NCBI RefSeq assembly: GCF_021789315.1 | Contig: NZ_CP084561.1 | Location: 4,278,001 to 4,342,000, forward strand | Reading direction: 5' to 3' | Origin: Arthrobacter sp. FW305-BF8 | GTDB lineage: Bacteria; Actinomycetota; Actinomycetes; Actinomycetales; Micrococcaceae | Length of the DNA: 64,000 nucleotides | Shown here: positions 1 to 7,821 of the stretch, one piece after another | How the letters are laid out: each line of letters begins with the position of its first letter | Numbering within the stretch: position 1 is the first letter of the stretch | The notes under the pieces: model-generated | The model's input: the letters and a program-made list of their open reading frames with translations, nothing else | Databases searched by the model: none | What the model was told of the DNA's origin: nothing | Made by a program: the position numbers and the translations under genes

Positions 1-64
1 CGGTCTGCGCAGTGCGCAATGGTTGTTCGTTGTCGTGGGCCCTGAGGCGCGGGAAGCTGCTGCC

Positions 65-1006
65 TTAGAAGGGGCCGCGCTGCACGAGGTTGGCGGGGGC
101 CTGTCCCGCGGCCAGCGCTTCGAGCTGCTGCCGCAGGAGCTTCAGGATCCGCGGCTGGAAGGCGGACGCGTTGCCGCCCACATGGGGCGTGATGAGGACG
201 TTGGGAGTGGACCACAGCGGGTGGTCCTGCGGAAGCGGTTCCGGATCGACGACGTCGAGGGCGCACTGCAGGCGGCCGGAGAGGACTTCCTTGGTGAGGG
301 CCGCCGTGTCCACCACCGGCCCGCGTCCCACGTTCACCACGAGGGCGCCGTCGGGCAGCGCAGCGAGGACTTCCCCGCCGATCAGGTGGTGGGTGTGGTC
401 GTTCAGCGGCAGAACCGAGACCAGGATGTCGTGCGTTCCGGCGAGCGTGGCCAGGTCCGCGGAGGCGTGGACGTCGCCGTGCTCGTCGGTCCGCGCCGCG
501 CTTCCCACGCGGGTGACCGTGACCTCGAAGGGCTCCAGGCGGCGGGCAATTTCGTGCCCGATCCCGCCGACGCCCACCAGGAGCACGCGGCGGTCCGCGA
601 GGGACTGGCGCCGCTCCGGCCGCCAGAGGCCGTACTGCTGGTCACGGACTGCCTGGTCGATGCCGCGCAGTTTGGCGAGGATCAAACCCACCGCCAGTTC
701 CGCCGTCGCCGCCGCGTGCACGCCTGAGGCGTTTGCGACGCCGGCCGCCGGACCAGCGGCCTCGACGACGCCGTCGTATCCGGTGGACTGTGTCTGGACG
801 AACTTCAGTTCGTCCACCTGTGCGAGCGATCCCAGAACCGCGCCGGCGTTGATGTAAGGGAGGATGACGCCGTCGATCTCACCCAGCGTCCCGCCGTCGG
901 GATCCGACTTCATGTCCCAAACAATTCCCTTGAGCCCTTCGGGGAGGGGCGAGAGATCGGCGAGCAGTTGCCGGTCGGGAAAGCTGACGGTGCGTACTGG
1001 TTGCAT
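65..1006 (-). CDS. D-2-hydroxyacid dehydrogenase (NAD-dependent)
   Basis: A 313-aa cytosolic oxidoreductase of the D-isomer-specific 2-hydroxyacid dehydrogenase family, which interconverts 2-oxoacids and D-2-hydroxyacids with NAD(P)H. The nucleotide-binding motif GVGGIG is at residues 145-150. The catalytic triad is visible as Arg228 in NVGRG, Glu256 in DPEP and His275 in TPHVGG. I start at the ATG at 1006 (MQPVRTVSF); an upstream frame extension to 1078 is proline/alanine-rich and not family-like, and another ATG lies 15 nt upstream at 1021. It is the last gene of a six-gene operon led by pxpA, 74 nt behind the SDR. The substrate is unknown. A role in reducing or oxidising a hydroxyacid made by that operon is inference. 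Confidence 0.88.
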   Translation of the reverse strand: MQPVRTVSFPDRQLLADLSPLPEGLKGIVWDMKSDPDGGTLGEIDGVILPYINAGAVLGSLAQVDELKFVQTQSTGYDGVVEAAGPAAGVANASGVHAAATAELAVGLILAKLRGIDQAVRDQQYGLWRPERRQSLADRRVLLVGVGGIGHEIARRLEPFEVTVTRVGSAARTDEHGDVHASADLATLAGTHDILVSVLPLNDHTHHLIGGEVLAALPDGALVVNVGRGPVVDTAALTKEVLSGRLQCALDVVDPEPLPQDHPLWSTPNVLITPHVGGNASAFQPRILKLLRQQLEALAAGQAPANLVQRGPF

Positions 1007-1080
1007 CGGAAACCTATCCATTCTGGGAGCGGGTGGTGAATTGGGTGGGGCGGCCCTGGCCGGCCCCACCCTTGGCAACT

Positions 1081-1836
1081 CTAGGCCTGGCGCCGGTCGA
1101 ACGTGAGTCCGCCGGGGACCTGGAAGGTGGGCATGAGTTCCATCATGCCGACGTTCACGTGGCGCGGTGTTTCGATGGCGTAGTCCATGGCGTTGACGAT
1201 GTCGTCGGTGGTCAAGGATTCGTAGCCCTCGTAGTACGTCTTCCAGGCCTCTTCCATGGCCTCGGGCGAGCCGCCCATGTTGCGTCCGAAGATCTCGGTC
1301 TCGACGCGTCCGGGGCAGATCTCGGTGACGCGGATGCGCTTGCCGACGGTGTCGTTGCGCAGCTGGCGCGAGATCTGGTGCACGGCAGCCTTGGTGGCGT
1401 GGTAGACGGTGTGGCCGTAGAAGTTGTACAGGCCGGCGATGGAGCTGACGTTGATGACGTGGCCGCGGTCGCGTTCCACCATGCCGGGCAGAACCAGGCG
1501 GGTGAGCTGGAGCAGGCCGCGGAGGTTGACGTCAACGAGTTCGTCGATGTCGCTCTCCGAGGAGTCCAGAATGTTGCCTGGCCGGGATACGCCGGCGCAG
1601 TTCACCAGAACGTCGATCTCGAGATGTCCGACGGCGGCCGTCAGGGCCGCGGTGTCGGTCAGGTCAACGACGTGGGGAATGGCGCCGGTCTTGTCGGCAA
1701 GGTCGTTCAGGCGTTCCTCGTTGCGGGCAACGGCGTGGACGGTGAGTCCGCGCTTGGCGAGGCGCTCGGCGATCGCGGCACCCATCCCGGTTGAGGCACC
1801 GGTGACGAGGGCTGTTGAGTAGTCTGAAAACGGCAT
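1081..1836 (-). CDS. SDR family oxidoreductase
   Basis: A 251-aa classical short-chain dehydrogenase/reductase. It shows the cofactor motif TGASTGMG (residues 12-19), NCAG (79-82) and the catalytic Ser132, Tyr145 and Lys149 in the YxxxK arrangement. The length is normal for the family. The start at 1836 is supported by an AGGAG Shine-Dalgarno sequence about 6 nt upstream. It sits 29 nt downstream of an MFS permease and upstream of a D-2-hydroxyacid dehydrogenase, so the operon supplies two different NAD(P)-linked redox steps. The best general match is to actinobacterial clade SDRs acting on hydroxy or keto groups of small acids or sugars. The substrate cannot be read from sequence. Confidence 0.9.
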   Translation of the reverse strand: MPFSDYSTALVTGASTGMGAAIAERLAKRGLTVHAVARNEERLNDLADKTGAIPHVVDLTDTAALTAAVGHLEIDVLVNCAGVSRPGNILDSSESDIDELVDVNLRGLLQLTRLVLPGMVERDRGHVINVSSIAGLYNFYGHTVYHATKAAVHQISRQLRNDTVGKRIRVTEICPGRVETEIFGRNMGGSPEAMEEAWKTYYEGYESLTTDDIVNAMDYAIETPRHVNVGMMELMPTFQVPGGLTFDRRQA

Positions 1837-1865
1837 TTAAGTCTCCTGTTATTGCAGTATGAGTG

Positions 1866-3206
1866 TTAGGCGTCGCGCAGCGGCAGGTGCGCGCGGTCCT
1901 TGACGGTGCTGACGGCCGCCAGTGTGCCCAGCGCGGTGATGACGGCGTAGAAGGCGGGCATGTAGACGTTGCCGGTGGACGAGATCAGCCAGGTCATCAG
2001 CAGCGGGGCGGTTCCGCCGAAGAGTGCCGAGGAGATGTTGTAGCCCAGGCCGTAGGCCGAGTACCGGACGCGGGTGGGGAACAGTTCCACGATCAGGATG
2101 TGGATCACGGCGGTGTGCCCGGCGAACACAATGGCCATGATGCAGGCGCCCAGGATGGCGAGGGCCATGTTGCCGGTGGCGATGAGTGCATAGGAGGGGA
2201 TGCCGAGGACGGCCATGGCGATTGCGGAGCCGGCGATGACCTTCTTGCGTCCAATGCGGTCAGACAGGGCACCCATGAACGGGATGGCGATGCAGATGAC
2301 CACGAGGCTGCAGGCGGTGACGAGGAGTGCCTCACCGATGGTGAAGTTGAGCTGCTTGCCCTTGAGGAACGTCGGCATATAGGAGAACAGGACGTAGTAG
2401 CCGGAGCCGTTCATGAGCGGGATGAACAGGGCCAGGAGCATGGCGCGGCGGTGTTCGGCGGAGGCGAAGGCCTCCTTGAGGGGGTTCTTGGACAGGCCGC
2501 CCTCTTCCTTCAGCTTCACGAAGTTGGGGGTGTCCGCGATGGCCTTCCGGATGTACCAGCCGATGACGCCCATGGGGATGGCGACGAGGAACGGGATGCG
2601 CCATGCGAACGAGCCGAAGCCGCCGCCGTCGATCGCTGCCTGCGTGAGCCAGGGGGACATGGAGAAGGCGACCAGGGTGCCGGTAAGCAGGGCGGCGAAG
2701 GATGCGATCTGGGCGTAGGAGGTGATGATGCCGCGCTTGCCTTCGGGGGCGTGCTCGGCGAGGAAGGTCATGGCGCCGGCAGCCTCGCCGCCGACGGAGA
2801 AGCCCTGGAGGAGCCGGAGCAGCACAAGCAGCACGGGGGCTGCGATGCCGATGGCCGAGTAGGCAGGCAGGATCCCGATGCCGGCGGTGGCGATGCTGAT
2901 CAGCAGGATGACGAAGACCAGTAGTTTTTGGCGTCCGATCTTGTCGCCCAGGATGCCGCAGACGACGGCGCCGAGGGGGCGGACGAAGAAGGACACGGCG
3001 TAGCCGGCGAAGACAAAGAGCAGGGCGTTGTCCGGGTTGCCGGGTGCCAGGAACACGAGCGCAAGCGTTCCGGCCATGAAGGCGAAAATGCCGTTGTCGT
3101 AGAGCTCAACAAAAATTCCGACGCACCCGGCGGTGACGACTTTCCGGGTCTGCCTCGCATCGAGGCGGTCGTGCTGCGGTGCAGTCGCACGCGTTGGTGT
3201 AGACAT
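1866..3206 (-). CDS. MFS transporter, metabolite:H+ symporter type
   Basis: A 446-aa inner-membrane transporter with about 12 hydrophobic segments. The loop motifs GDKIGRQK and DRIGRKK and the stretch LLQGFSVGGE mark the metabolite:H+ symporter (MHS) subfamily, which includes dicarboxylate, shikimate and betaine carriers. Three start codons are possible: 3245, 3212 and 3206. I prefer the ATG at 3206 because a GGA lies about 6 nt ahead of it, while the 3212 ATG has the same GGA too close. It lies 48 nt after pxpC and probably imports the compound the operon degrades, either 5-oxoproline or a related cyclic amide or acid. The substrate is inference. Confidence 0.85.
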   Translation of the reverse strand: MSTPTRATAPQHDRLDARQTRKVVTAGCVGIFVELYDNGIFAFMAGTLALVFLAPGNPDNALLFVFAGYAVSFFVRPLGAVVCGILGDKIGRQKLLVFVILLISIATAGIGILPAYSAIGIAAPVLLVLLRLLQGFSVGGEAAGAMTFLAEHAPEGKRGIITSYAQIASFAALLTGTLVAFSMSPWLTQAAIDGGGFGSFAWRIPFLVAIPMGVIGWYIRKAIADTPNFVKLKEEGGLSKNPLKEAFASAEHRRAMLLALFIPLMNGSGYYVLFSYMPTFLKGKQLNFTIGEALLVTACSLVVICIAIPFMGALSDRIGRKKVIAGSAIAMAVLGIPSYALIATGNMALAILGACIMAIVFAGHTAVIHILIVELFPTRVRYSAYGLGYNISSALFGGTAPLLMTWLISSTGNVYMPAFYAVITALGTLAAVSTVKDRAHLPLRDA

Positions 3207-3254
3207 TTTCATTCCTAACTTGGACTTAGTTCGAGGGGAGGTCATCGGTGATCC

Positions 3255-4268
3255 TTAGCTGCCAGCTGCCGGTATAAGTTCCGGCCAGCCGGGCTCTTTT
3301 CCGATGCCAAGGAGGGCGAAGATTGTGCTGATGCGGGACCGTAGGTTTTCCAGTTCCCTTATTGCGGCCCGATGCTTTGCTGTGGCTTCGGGGACGGTGG
3401 TTTTGCGGAAAGTGATGGTGTGCCCGGGGCGGGCCTGGGCAAGGGTGTCGAGCGAGCGGCTGGTGACCACTGCCAGTACGGGGTACCCGGCGGTGACGCC
3501 GCGCCCCCGGTGCAGCACCAGCAGCTCTTCCCTGGAGGGAACCTCGATGGCTCCCACCGGAACGCCGCGGGACAGCACCTCGGCTGACGACTGGCGTTCG
3601 GGAAGCGCCCCGCCGAGGCGCAACCCGATGTGGTTGCTCCGGCCGCTGACGGTGTATTCGGTGTTGTACAGCAGCTCTGCTGTGTCGCCGAATTCGTCAA
3701 CGTCCGGTCCGTCCGTGACGTCGATGACCGCCCGGCTGCTGAACTCGGGCCGGGTCAGCCCCAGCCGGAACAGCGGAAGGTCAAAGTATGGCTGCCGGAT
3801 GGGTCCGACGCTCCTGGAGGTCGTCAGCTCGGTGCCCTCGGAGAGCCGGAGGCCGAAGCCGACGACCGTGTCCGGGGCGCAGCTTCCCAGCAGTTCCGGA
3901 GCCTCGACCGAACCGTGGACCGCAAGGTAGGCGCGGAGGCCGCCGGTGATCCGGCGCGCCGCCACGGTTTCCCCGGCACGGACGGACACCGGTTCCCACT
4001 GCGGGCATTCGCGCCCGCCGACGGTGAGGGTCAGCGGTGCGCCGGTGACGGCGATGAGTAGGTCGGTGGTGGCCTGCATCCGGAAGTCGAGGGCTGTTAT
4101 TTCCAGCAGCGGCGCGTTGTCGGCGTTGGCGGCGAGGATGTTCGCCGCCCGTGCCGAGAACTGGTCGAGTGCCCCGTTGACGGGGAGCCCGAACCGGGGT
4201 CCGCGGAAGCGGCCCAGGTCCGTGACCACCGAATTTCCGGGCTGCTGGATGATCAGTGACCCGGTCAT
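3255..4268 (-). CDS. pxpC: 5-oxoprolinase subunit C (PxpC), KipA-like carboxyltransferase family
   Basis: A 337-aa protein of the biotin-dependent carboxyltransferase/KipA family. In the PxpABC complex it acts with PxpB and PxpA in ATP-dependent opening of 5-oxoproline to glutamate. The N-terminal segment contains the family signature around DLGRFRG and GLPVNGALDQ (about residues 17-38), and the length is typical of stand-alone PxpC. Its ATG overlaps the pxpB stop as ATGA, indicating translational coupling. No biotinyl domain is encoded here, which agrees with the oxoprolinase role rather than urea carboxylase. Relatives may act on other lactams, so 5-oxoproline is a family-based assignment. 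Confidence 0.88.
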   Translation of the reverse strand: MTGSLIIQQPGNSVVTDLGRFRGPRFGLPVNGALDQFSARAANILAANADNAPLLEITALDFRMQATTDLLIAVTGAPLTLTVGGRECPQWEPVSVRAGETVAARRITGGLRAYLAVHGSVEAPELLGSCAPDTVVGFGLRLSEGTELTTSRSVGPIRQPYFDLPLFRLGLTRPEFSSRAVIDVTDGPDVDEFGDTAELLYNTEYTVSGRSNHIGLRLGGALPERQSSAEVLSRGVPVGAIEVPSREELLVLHRGRGVTAGYPVLAVVTSRSLDTLAQARPGHTITFRKTTVPEATAKHRAAIRELENLRSRISTIFALLGIGKEPGWPELIPAAGS

Positions 4269-4990
4269 CGCGCTGCCTCCAGTTTCCGGCCCGTGTACTC
4301 TGCGAACTCTTCCGGCTGGATCTGGCGGAACGTCAGGCGGTCGCCGGGAAGGTAGGGAACCAGCGGCTCACTGCCGGCGTCAAGGACGGTCAGCGGGGTT
4401 TGGCCGATGACGCACCATCCGCCCGGCGCCACCGCGGGAGCGATGACTGCCTGCCGGCCGGCGACGGCCACGGCACCCGCCGGAACGGACAGCCGGGGGT
4501 CCTTCAGCCGCGGAACGGGGAGGGGGAAATCGGGGCCGTCCATCATGGGCGAACCCGCGGGGGCGCCCAGGCAACGGATGACGTAGGACTTGGCCGTGTG
4601 GAGCGCGATGATCTCCTCCACGGAGAGCTGCTCGTGCTCAGCAACGCGCTCGAGGTCCGGACCGTATTCGCCGCCGTACACCACGGGAACACTGAACTCG
4701 CGGGGCGTGCGGGCGGGTGCACCCACGTGCTCCAGCTGGCGCAGGCCAAGGAGGACAAAGGCCCGTACCTGGCGCGCGGAGGTGACCCCGGGGTCAAATT
4801 CCACGAGCAGCGAGTCGTACGTCGGCACTGCGCCGTGTACGCCGTCGGCCCCGGCGGTCTCAAGCCACTGCGCGAGGGAATGGACGGTGCTCCAGTTGGC
4901 CTCCGTGTCAGCGGAGGAGGCCACGACCCGCAGGGCTGAATCCCCGGACTCGAAGATCTCCACCGGAGTCAGGTTTGGGGTGGCGGTCAT
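4265..4990 (-). CDS. pxpB: 5-oxoprolinase subunit B (PxpB), KipI-like
   Basis: A 241-aa protein of the allophanate hydrolase subunit 1/KipI family, partner of PxpC. The C-terminal part carries the family segment GSPMMDG followed by a LxDPRLSVPAGAV-like stretch and VAPGGWCVIG. I place the start at the ATG at 4990 (MTATPNL), one base after the pxpA stop. An upstream extension to 5038 would run into pxpA and looks unlike the family. The tight pxpA-pxpB-pxpC packing is the usual arrangement for 5-oxoprolinase genes and strongly supports the assignment. In Bacilli the orthologue KipI also inhibits a sporulation kinase; nothing here suggests that role. Confidence 0.88.
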   Translation of the reverse strand: MTATPNLTPVEIFESGDSALRVVASSADTEANWSTVHSLAQWLETAGADGVHGAVPTYDSLLVEFDPGVTSARQVRAFVLLGLRQLEHVGAPARTPREFSVPVVYGGEYGPDLERVAEHEQLSVEEIIALHTAKSYVIRCLGAPAGSPMMDGPDFPLPVPRLKDPRLSVPAGAVAVAGRQAVIAPAVAPGGWCVIGQTPLTVLDAGSEPLVPYLPGDRLTFRQIQPEEFAEYTGRKLEAAR

Positions 4991-4991
4991 G

Positions 4992-5780
4992 TCAGGCGAC
5001 CTTCTCTTTGGCGGCCAGCACCTGGGCGAGCGGGGCAATGGTCACGCCGGCGTTCTCCAGTTCGGCGCGGACCCGGCGGGCCAGCTGCACCGCGCCAGGG
5101 GTGTCCCCGTGCAGGAGAACGGTGTCCGCAACAATCGGCAGGTCTGTGCCGGCGACGGTTTCAATGAGTCCCTCGCAGACCATCCGCACGGTGCGTTCGA
5201 CGATGACGGCAGGATCGTGGATCACGGCGCCGGGGCGGCCGCGGGGCACCAGGGTGCCATCGGCTTCATAGGCGCGGTCGGCGATGCCGACGATGCCGAC
5301 GGGGAGCTGCCGTTCCGCGGCAGCGGAGGCCAGTTCGCCGTCCTGGGCAAGGACGATGAGACCGGGGTTCAGGCGGGCGGCGGCATCGGCCACGGCCACT
5401 GCGTAATCGGCCCGGGTGGCAACCAGGTTGCCCAGCCGGCCGTGCGGTGCAATGTGGGCCACGGTGGTGCCGTGGTAGGCGGCGAAGGCGCTCAGGGCGC
5501 CGAACTGGTACAGGACGTCGTTGCGGACCTCGTCCGCCGTCAGGTCCATGGCGCGCCGGCCAAAACCACGCAGGTCCGGGAAGCTCGGGTGCGCCCCGAT
5601 GCTGACGCCGCGGCGGACGCATTCGGCCACGGTGGCGTGCATGATGTCCGGGTCACCGGCGTGGAAGCCGCAGGCGATGTTGGCACTGGAAACCACCTCG
5701 AGCAGGGCAGCGTCGTCGCCCATCGAGTAGGCGCCGAAGCCTTCTCCGAGATCTGCGACGAGATCAACTGTGAGTCCCAT
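4992..5780 (-). CDS. pxpA: 5-oxoprolinase subunit A (PxpA), LamB/YcsF family
   Basis: A 262-aa LamB/YcsF-family protein, the third subunit of bacterial 5-oxoprolinase. It starts MGLTVDLVADLGEG, the typical N-terminus in which an early Asp/Glu pair (DLxADLGE) is conserved, and contains ACGFHAGDP (about residues 36-44), another family hallmark. The start at 5780 has a strong AGGAAGG ribosome-binding site. An upstream extension to 5945 is incompatible with the family N-terminus. It is the first gene of the six-gene operon and is divergent from a LysR regulator across a 545-bp spacer with repeated elements, so expression is probably LysR-controlled and inducer-dependent. Confidence 0.9.
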   Translation of the reverse strand: MGLTVDLVADLGEGFGAYSMGDDAALLEVVSSANIACGFHAGDPDIMHATVAECVRRGVSIGAHPSFPDLRGFGRRAMDLTADEVRNDVLYQFGALSAFAAYHGTTVAHIAPHGRLGNLVATRADYAVAVADAAARLNPGLIVLAQDGELASAAAERQLPVGIVGIADRAYEADGTLVPRGRPGAVIHDPAVIVERTVRMVCEGLIETVAGTDLPIVADTVLLHGDTPGAVQLARRVRAELENAGVTIAPLAQVLAAKEKVA

Positions 5781-5939
5781 TATCTGCCTTCCTGGGGTGG
5801 TTAGCAGCGGCCCTGCCCGCCGGGGCAAAGGGATCAGCTGCGCTGGTGATGAGGTGTGTCCGAACTGGCCCTGCGAGGGGTTCCCGGTTCGGTGCTGCCG
5901 GGCTGCCGGCTTCTGCAAAAAGTCTGACACCGGGATTTG

Positions 5940-5989
5940 GCTCACACAAAGACGTAATCGGTGTCACGGGATAGGTGCCGGTTATGACC
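5940..5989 (+). repeat. 50-bp repeat, copy 1 (pxpA side)
   Basis: This copy aligns without gaps to 6239-6288 with 37 identities in 50. The conserved blocks are TCACACAAAGAC, GTGTC and GTTATGACC. Each copy has an inverted pair ACAC-N13-GTGT and an ATAG tetranucleotide at the same position. Copy 1 lies about 160 bp upstream of pxpA. Both copies have the same orientation although the flanking genes diverge. A regulator-binding function is inference. Confidence 0.7.
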
Positions 5990-6238
5990 AGTGCCGCTAT
6001 GGAGTCCATGACCGTTCCCTTCCCAGTAAGGAGGATTCGGCCCTTGCCGGACCGCCCTCATTGCATTGAACATATGGACCGTTTATTTCGGGAATGTAAA
6101 ACGGGTCATCTATTTCGATAAAACCTATTTCCATGCACAATGCATCTGACCCCATAGGGAAATTGCATGTCCCCCGAGGGGATAGAATGTAGCCTTAATG
6201 AAATAGCGTTCTGGGTTCAACCTAGTGTCAGCGATGTG

Positions 6239-6288
6239 GATCACACAAAGACCTATTGCGTGTCCCTCCATAGCATCCCGTTATGACC
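6239..6288 (+). repeat. 50-bp repeat, copy 2 (LysR side)
   Basis: This is the second copy of the repeat at 5940-5989, with 37 of 50 bases identical. It ends 37 bp upstream of the LysR start codon, where a regulator bound to it would block or overlap the lysR promoter. This would suit autorepression, which is common in LysR-type regulators. Confidence 0.7.
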
Positions 6289-6325
6289 TTTCGGGTTCAG
6301 GACGCCGCAAAGAGAGAGGGCGGCC

Positions 6326-7249
6326 GTGGATACCAGGAAACTGGCGTACTTCGTACAGATCGTGGACTCGGGGAGCATCACCAAGGCCGCGGCTGCGCTG
6401 CACGTGGCCCAGCCGGCCCTGAGCCAGCAGGTTTCGGCGCTTGAGACAGAACTGAAGCAGCGACTGCTGATCCGCAGCAAGCAGGGCGTGCAGCCCACGG
6501 CCGCCGGGCACACGCTGTACCGCCATGCCCAGTCCATCCTGCGGCTCGTCGCGCAGGCCCGAGTGGACGTTGCCAAGTCGGGGGCGGCGCCGTCCGGCCG
6601 TGTGTCGATTGCCATTGCGCCCTACAGCATGGCATCGAGCCTGACCCCGCAGATCATCAGCGAGGTGGCCCGCCGGTACCCCGACATCGTCCTGCACGTC
6701 ACGGAGATTTACGGCGGCGTCCTGAGTGAAGCCATCAAGAACGGCCGGCTGGACATGGCGCTCATCTACGAGCCCGGCCCCATCCGCGGCGTCCTGTTCA
6801 CCACCATGATCGTCGAGGACCTGCACCTGGTGGTCAACGCCGCCAGACCGGACGTTAACTCGGAGAACGGCGAGATCACGCTGGAGGAGGTGGCCCGGCT
6901 GGGGCTCTTCCTTCCCGAGAAGATTCACACGCTGCGCCAGGCTGTGGAGGCGGGTTTCGACAGCAAGGGGCTCAAACTCCAGCTCGTGGGCGAGGTGGAG
7001 TCGGTGCCCTCGCTGACCCGGCTGCTGCGGGCCGACCTTGGGGCCACCATCCTGCCCAAGTCGGCGGCGGACGCACTGTTCCACGAGGAGGACTTCCATG
7101 TCCTGCGGATTGTGGACCCGGCGCTGCAGTGCAAGATCGCGCTGTGCACACCCGATCACGACCCCCTCTCGGAGGCGGCATCGGCAGTGCTCCTGGTACT
7201 GAAGGAAATGCTCCAGGAAATGCTTAACGACAAGTACGGCCGATCATAG
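6326..7249 (+). CDS. LysR-type transcriptional regulator
   Basis: A 307-aa regulator with an N-terminal winged helix-turn-helix (residues 1-60, including the recognition stretch VAQPALSQQVSALE) and a C-terminal type-2 periplasmic-binding-like effector domain (about 90-295). The start is a GTG at 6326 preceded by a purine-rich AGAGAGAGGG. Length and domain order are standard for the family; the N-terminus resembles Nac/CysB-like members. It is divergent from the pxpABC-MFS-SDR-dehydrogenase operon and is the obvious candidate to control it. The inducer may be the operon's substrate. It could also control the small gene downstream, but there is no evidence for that. Confidence 0.9.
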   Translation: MDTRKLAYFVQIVDSGSITKAAAALHVAQPALSQQVSALETELKQRLLIRSKQGVQPTAAGHTLYRHAQSILRLVAQARVDVAKSGAAPSGRVSIAIAPYSMASSLTPQIISEVARRYPDIVLHVTEIYGGVLSEAIKNGRLDMALIYEPGPIRGVLFTTMIVEDLHLVVNAARPDVNSENGEITLEEVARLGLFLPEKIHTLRQAVEAGFDSKGLKLQLVGEVESVPSLTRLLRADLGATILPKSAADALFHEEDFHVLRIVDPALQCKIALCTPDHDPLSEAASAVLLVLKEMLQEMLNDKYGRS

Positions 7250-7373
7250 CTTTGACTTATTAGGGCACTCATCATTTGTCTTAGTAACCGAGTGCGCGGG
7301 ATTCTAGTATTGGTGGCAAGCCAAGAAATTGCGGTGAATGATATTCCGCAGACAATTCAACGGGGAGCCAGCC

Positions 7374-7607
7374 ATGAAAAAGATCAGCACCGCCAGGAGA
7401 ACTTCCGACCCGAGCCTGGGGCTTATGGCCAAAACGGGGTCGCACTGCCCGACCAACGGTTTCTGGCGGCCAGCGGACCGGTCCGCAGCGCCCATCTTCG
7501 TTTTCGAGGGCAGCATCATGCCGGTCAGCGGAGGCGGGTCGACGGTCTGGCACCTGGAGGACGCTGTCTTCGGCGCCCCCGCCTACCCAGTCCCCCACCG
7601 CGTCTAG
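7374..7607 (+). CDS. Small protein with CPxxGxW motif, unknown function
   Basis: A 77-aa soluble protein that I cannot assign. It begins MKKISTARR, has a good GGGGAG ribosome-binding site 8 nt ahead of the ATG, and contains CPTNGFW (residues 22-28), then VFEGSIMPV and a late TVWHLE. The pattern CPxxGxW, then a gap, then FxxGxxMP and W recalls short domains of unknown function seen alone or in tandem in other bacteria. I hold that resemblance loosely. It has a single cysteine, no signal peptide and no membrane segment. A strong stem-loop follows about 70 nt downstream, consistent with its own transcript. Confidence 0.6.
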   Translation: MKKISTARRTSDPSLGLMAKTGSHCPTNGFWRPADRSAAPIFVFEGSIMPVSGGGSTVWHLEDAVFGAPAYPVPHRV

Positions 7608-7678
7608 ATTCAGTACGACGGCGGCGCTGCCGCAGCTTGGGCTGTCTGCTCACCACGGCACCCAACTGGGTAGCACTT

Positions 7679-7708
7679 CAGGGCGTTCTCAGCGCTGGGA
7701 ACGCCCTG
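7679..7708. terminator. Stem-loop, possible terminator
   Basis: A perfect 10-bp stem (CAGGGCGTTC with GAACGCCCTG) closes a 10-nt loop, and an outer GTAGCA/TGCTAC pair can extend it. Only a weak T-rich stretch follows (TACTTTT). It sits between the small CPxxGxW gene and the DUF222 gene. The surrounding 7608-7821 spacer shows nothing else I can support. Confidence 0.5.
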
Positions 7709-7821
7709 TGCTGCTACCTACTTTTCGGTCTCATGTGGATCCGAAAAAACTATTTCGATCCCGCCCGCATCCGGCGCCCTATCGGCCCTTTATTGTCGGT
7801 CCCCCTTGGCAGACTGTGTCC

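Larger units (their letters stand above)
5781..6325. promoter_or_regulatory. Divergent pxpA / LysR control region
   Basis: This 545-bp spacer between two divergent genes has no convincing coding sequence. Its GC content falls visibly in the middle (about 6060-6200), unlike the surrounding genes. It contains the two 50-bp repeats listed separately, a TGCA-N3-TGCA dyad near 6134-6145 and a CCCC/GGGG inverted repeat near 6172-6181. The divergent layout and length fit a LysR-type regulator that binds near both promoters. Exact promoters could not be fixed by eye. Confidence 0.6.

Noticed and set aside
1..64. TGCGCA-g-TGCGCA dyad at the window start
   Set aside because: Short and GC-rich; no T-run or gene relation, so not called as a terminator.
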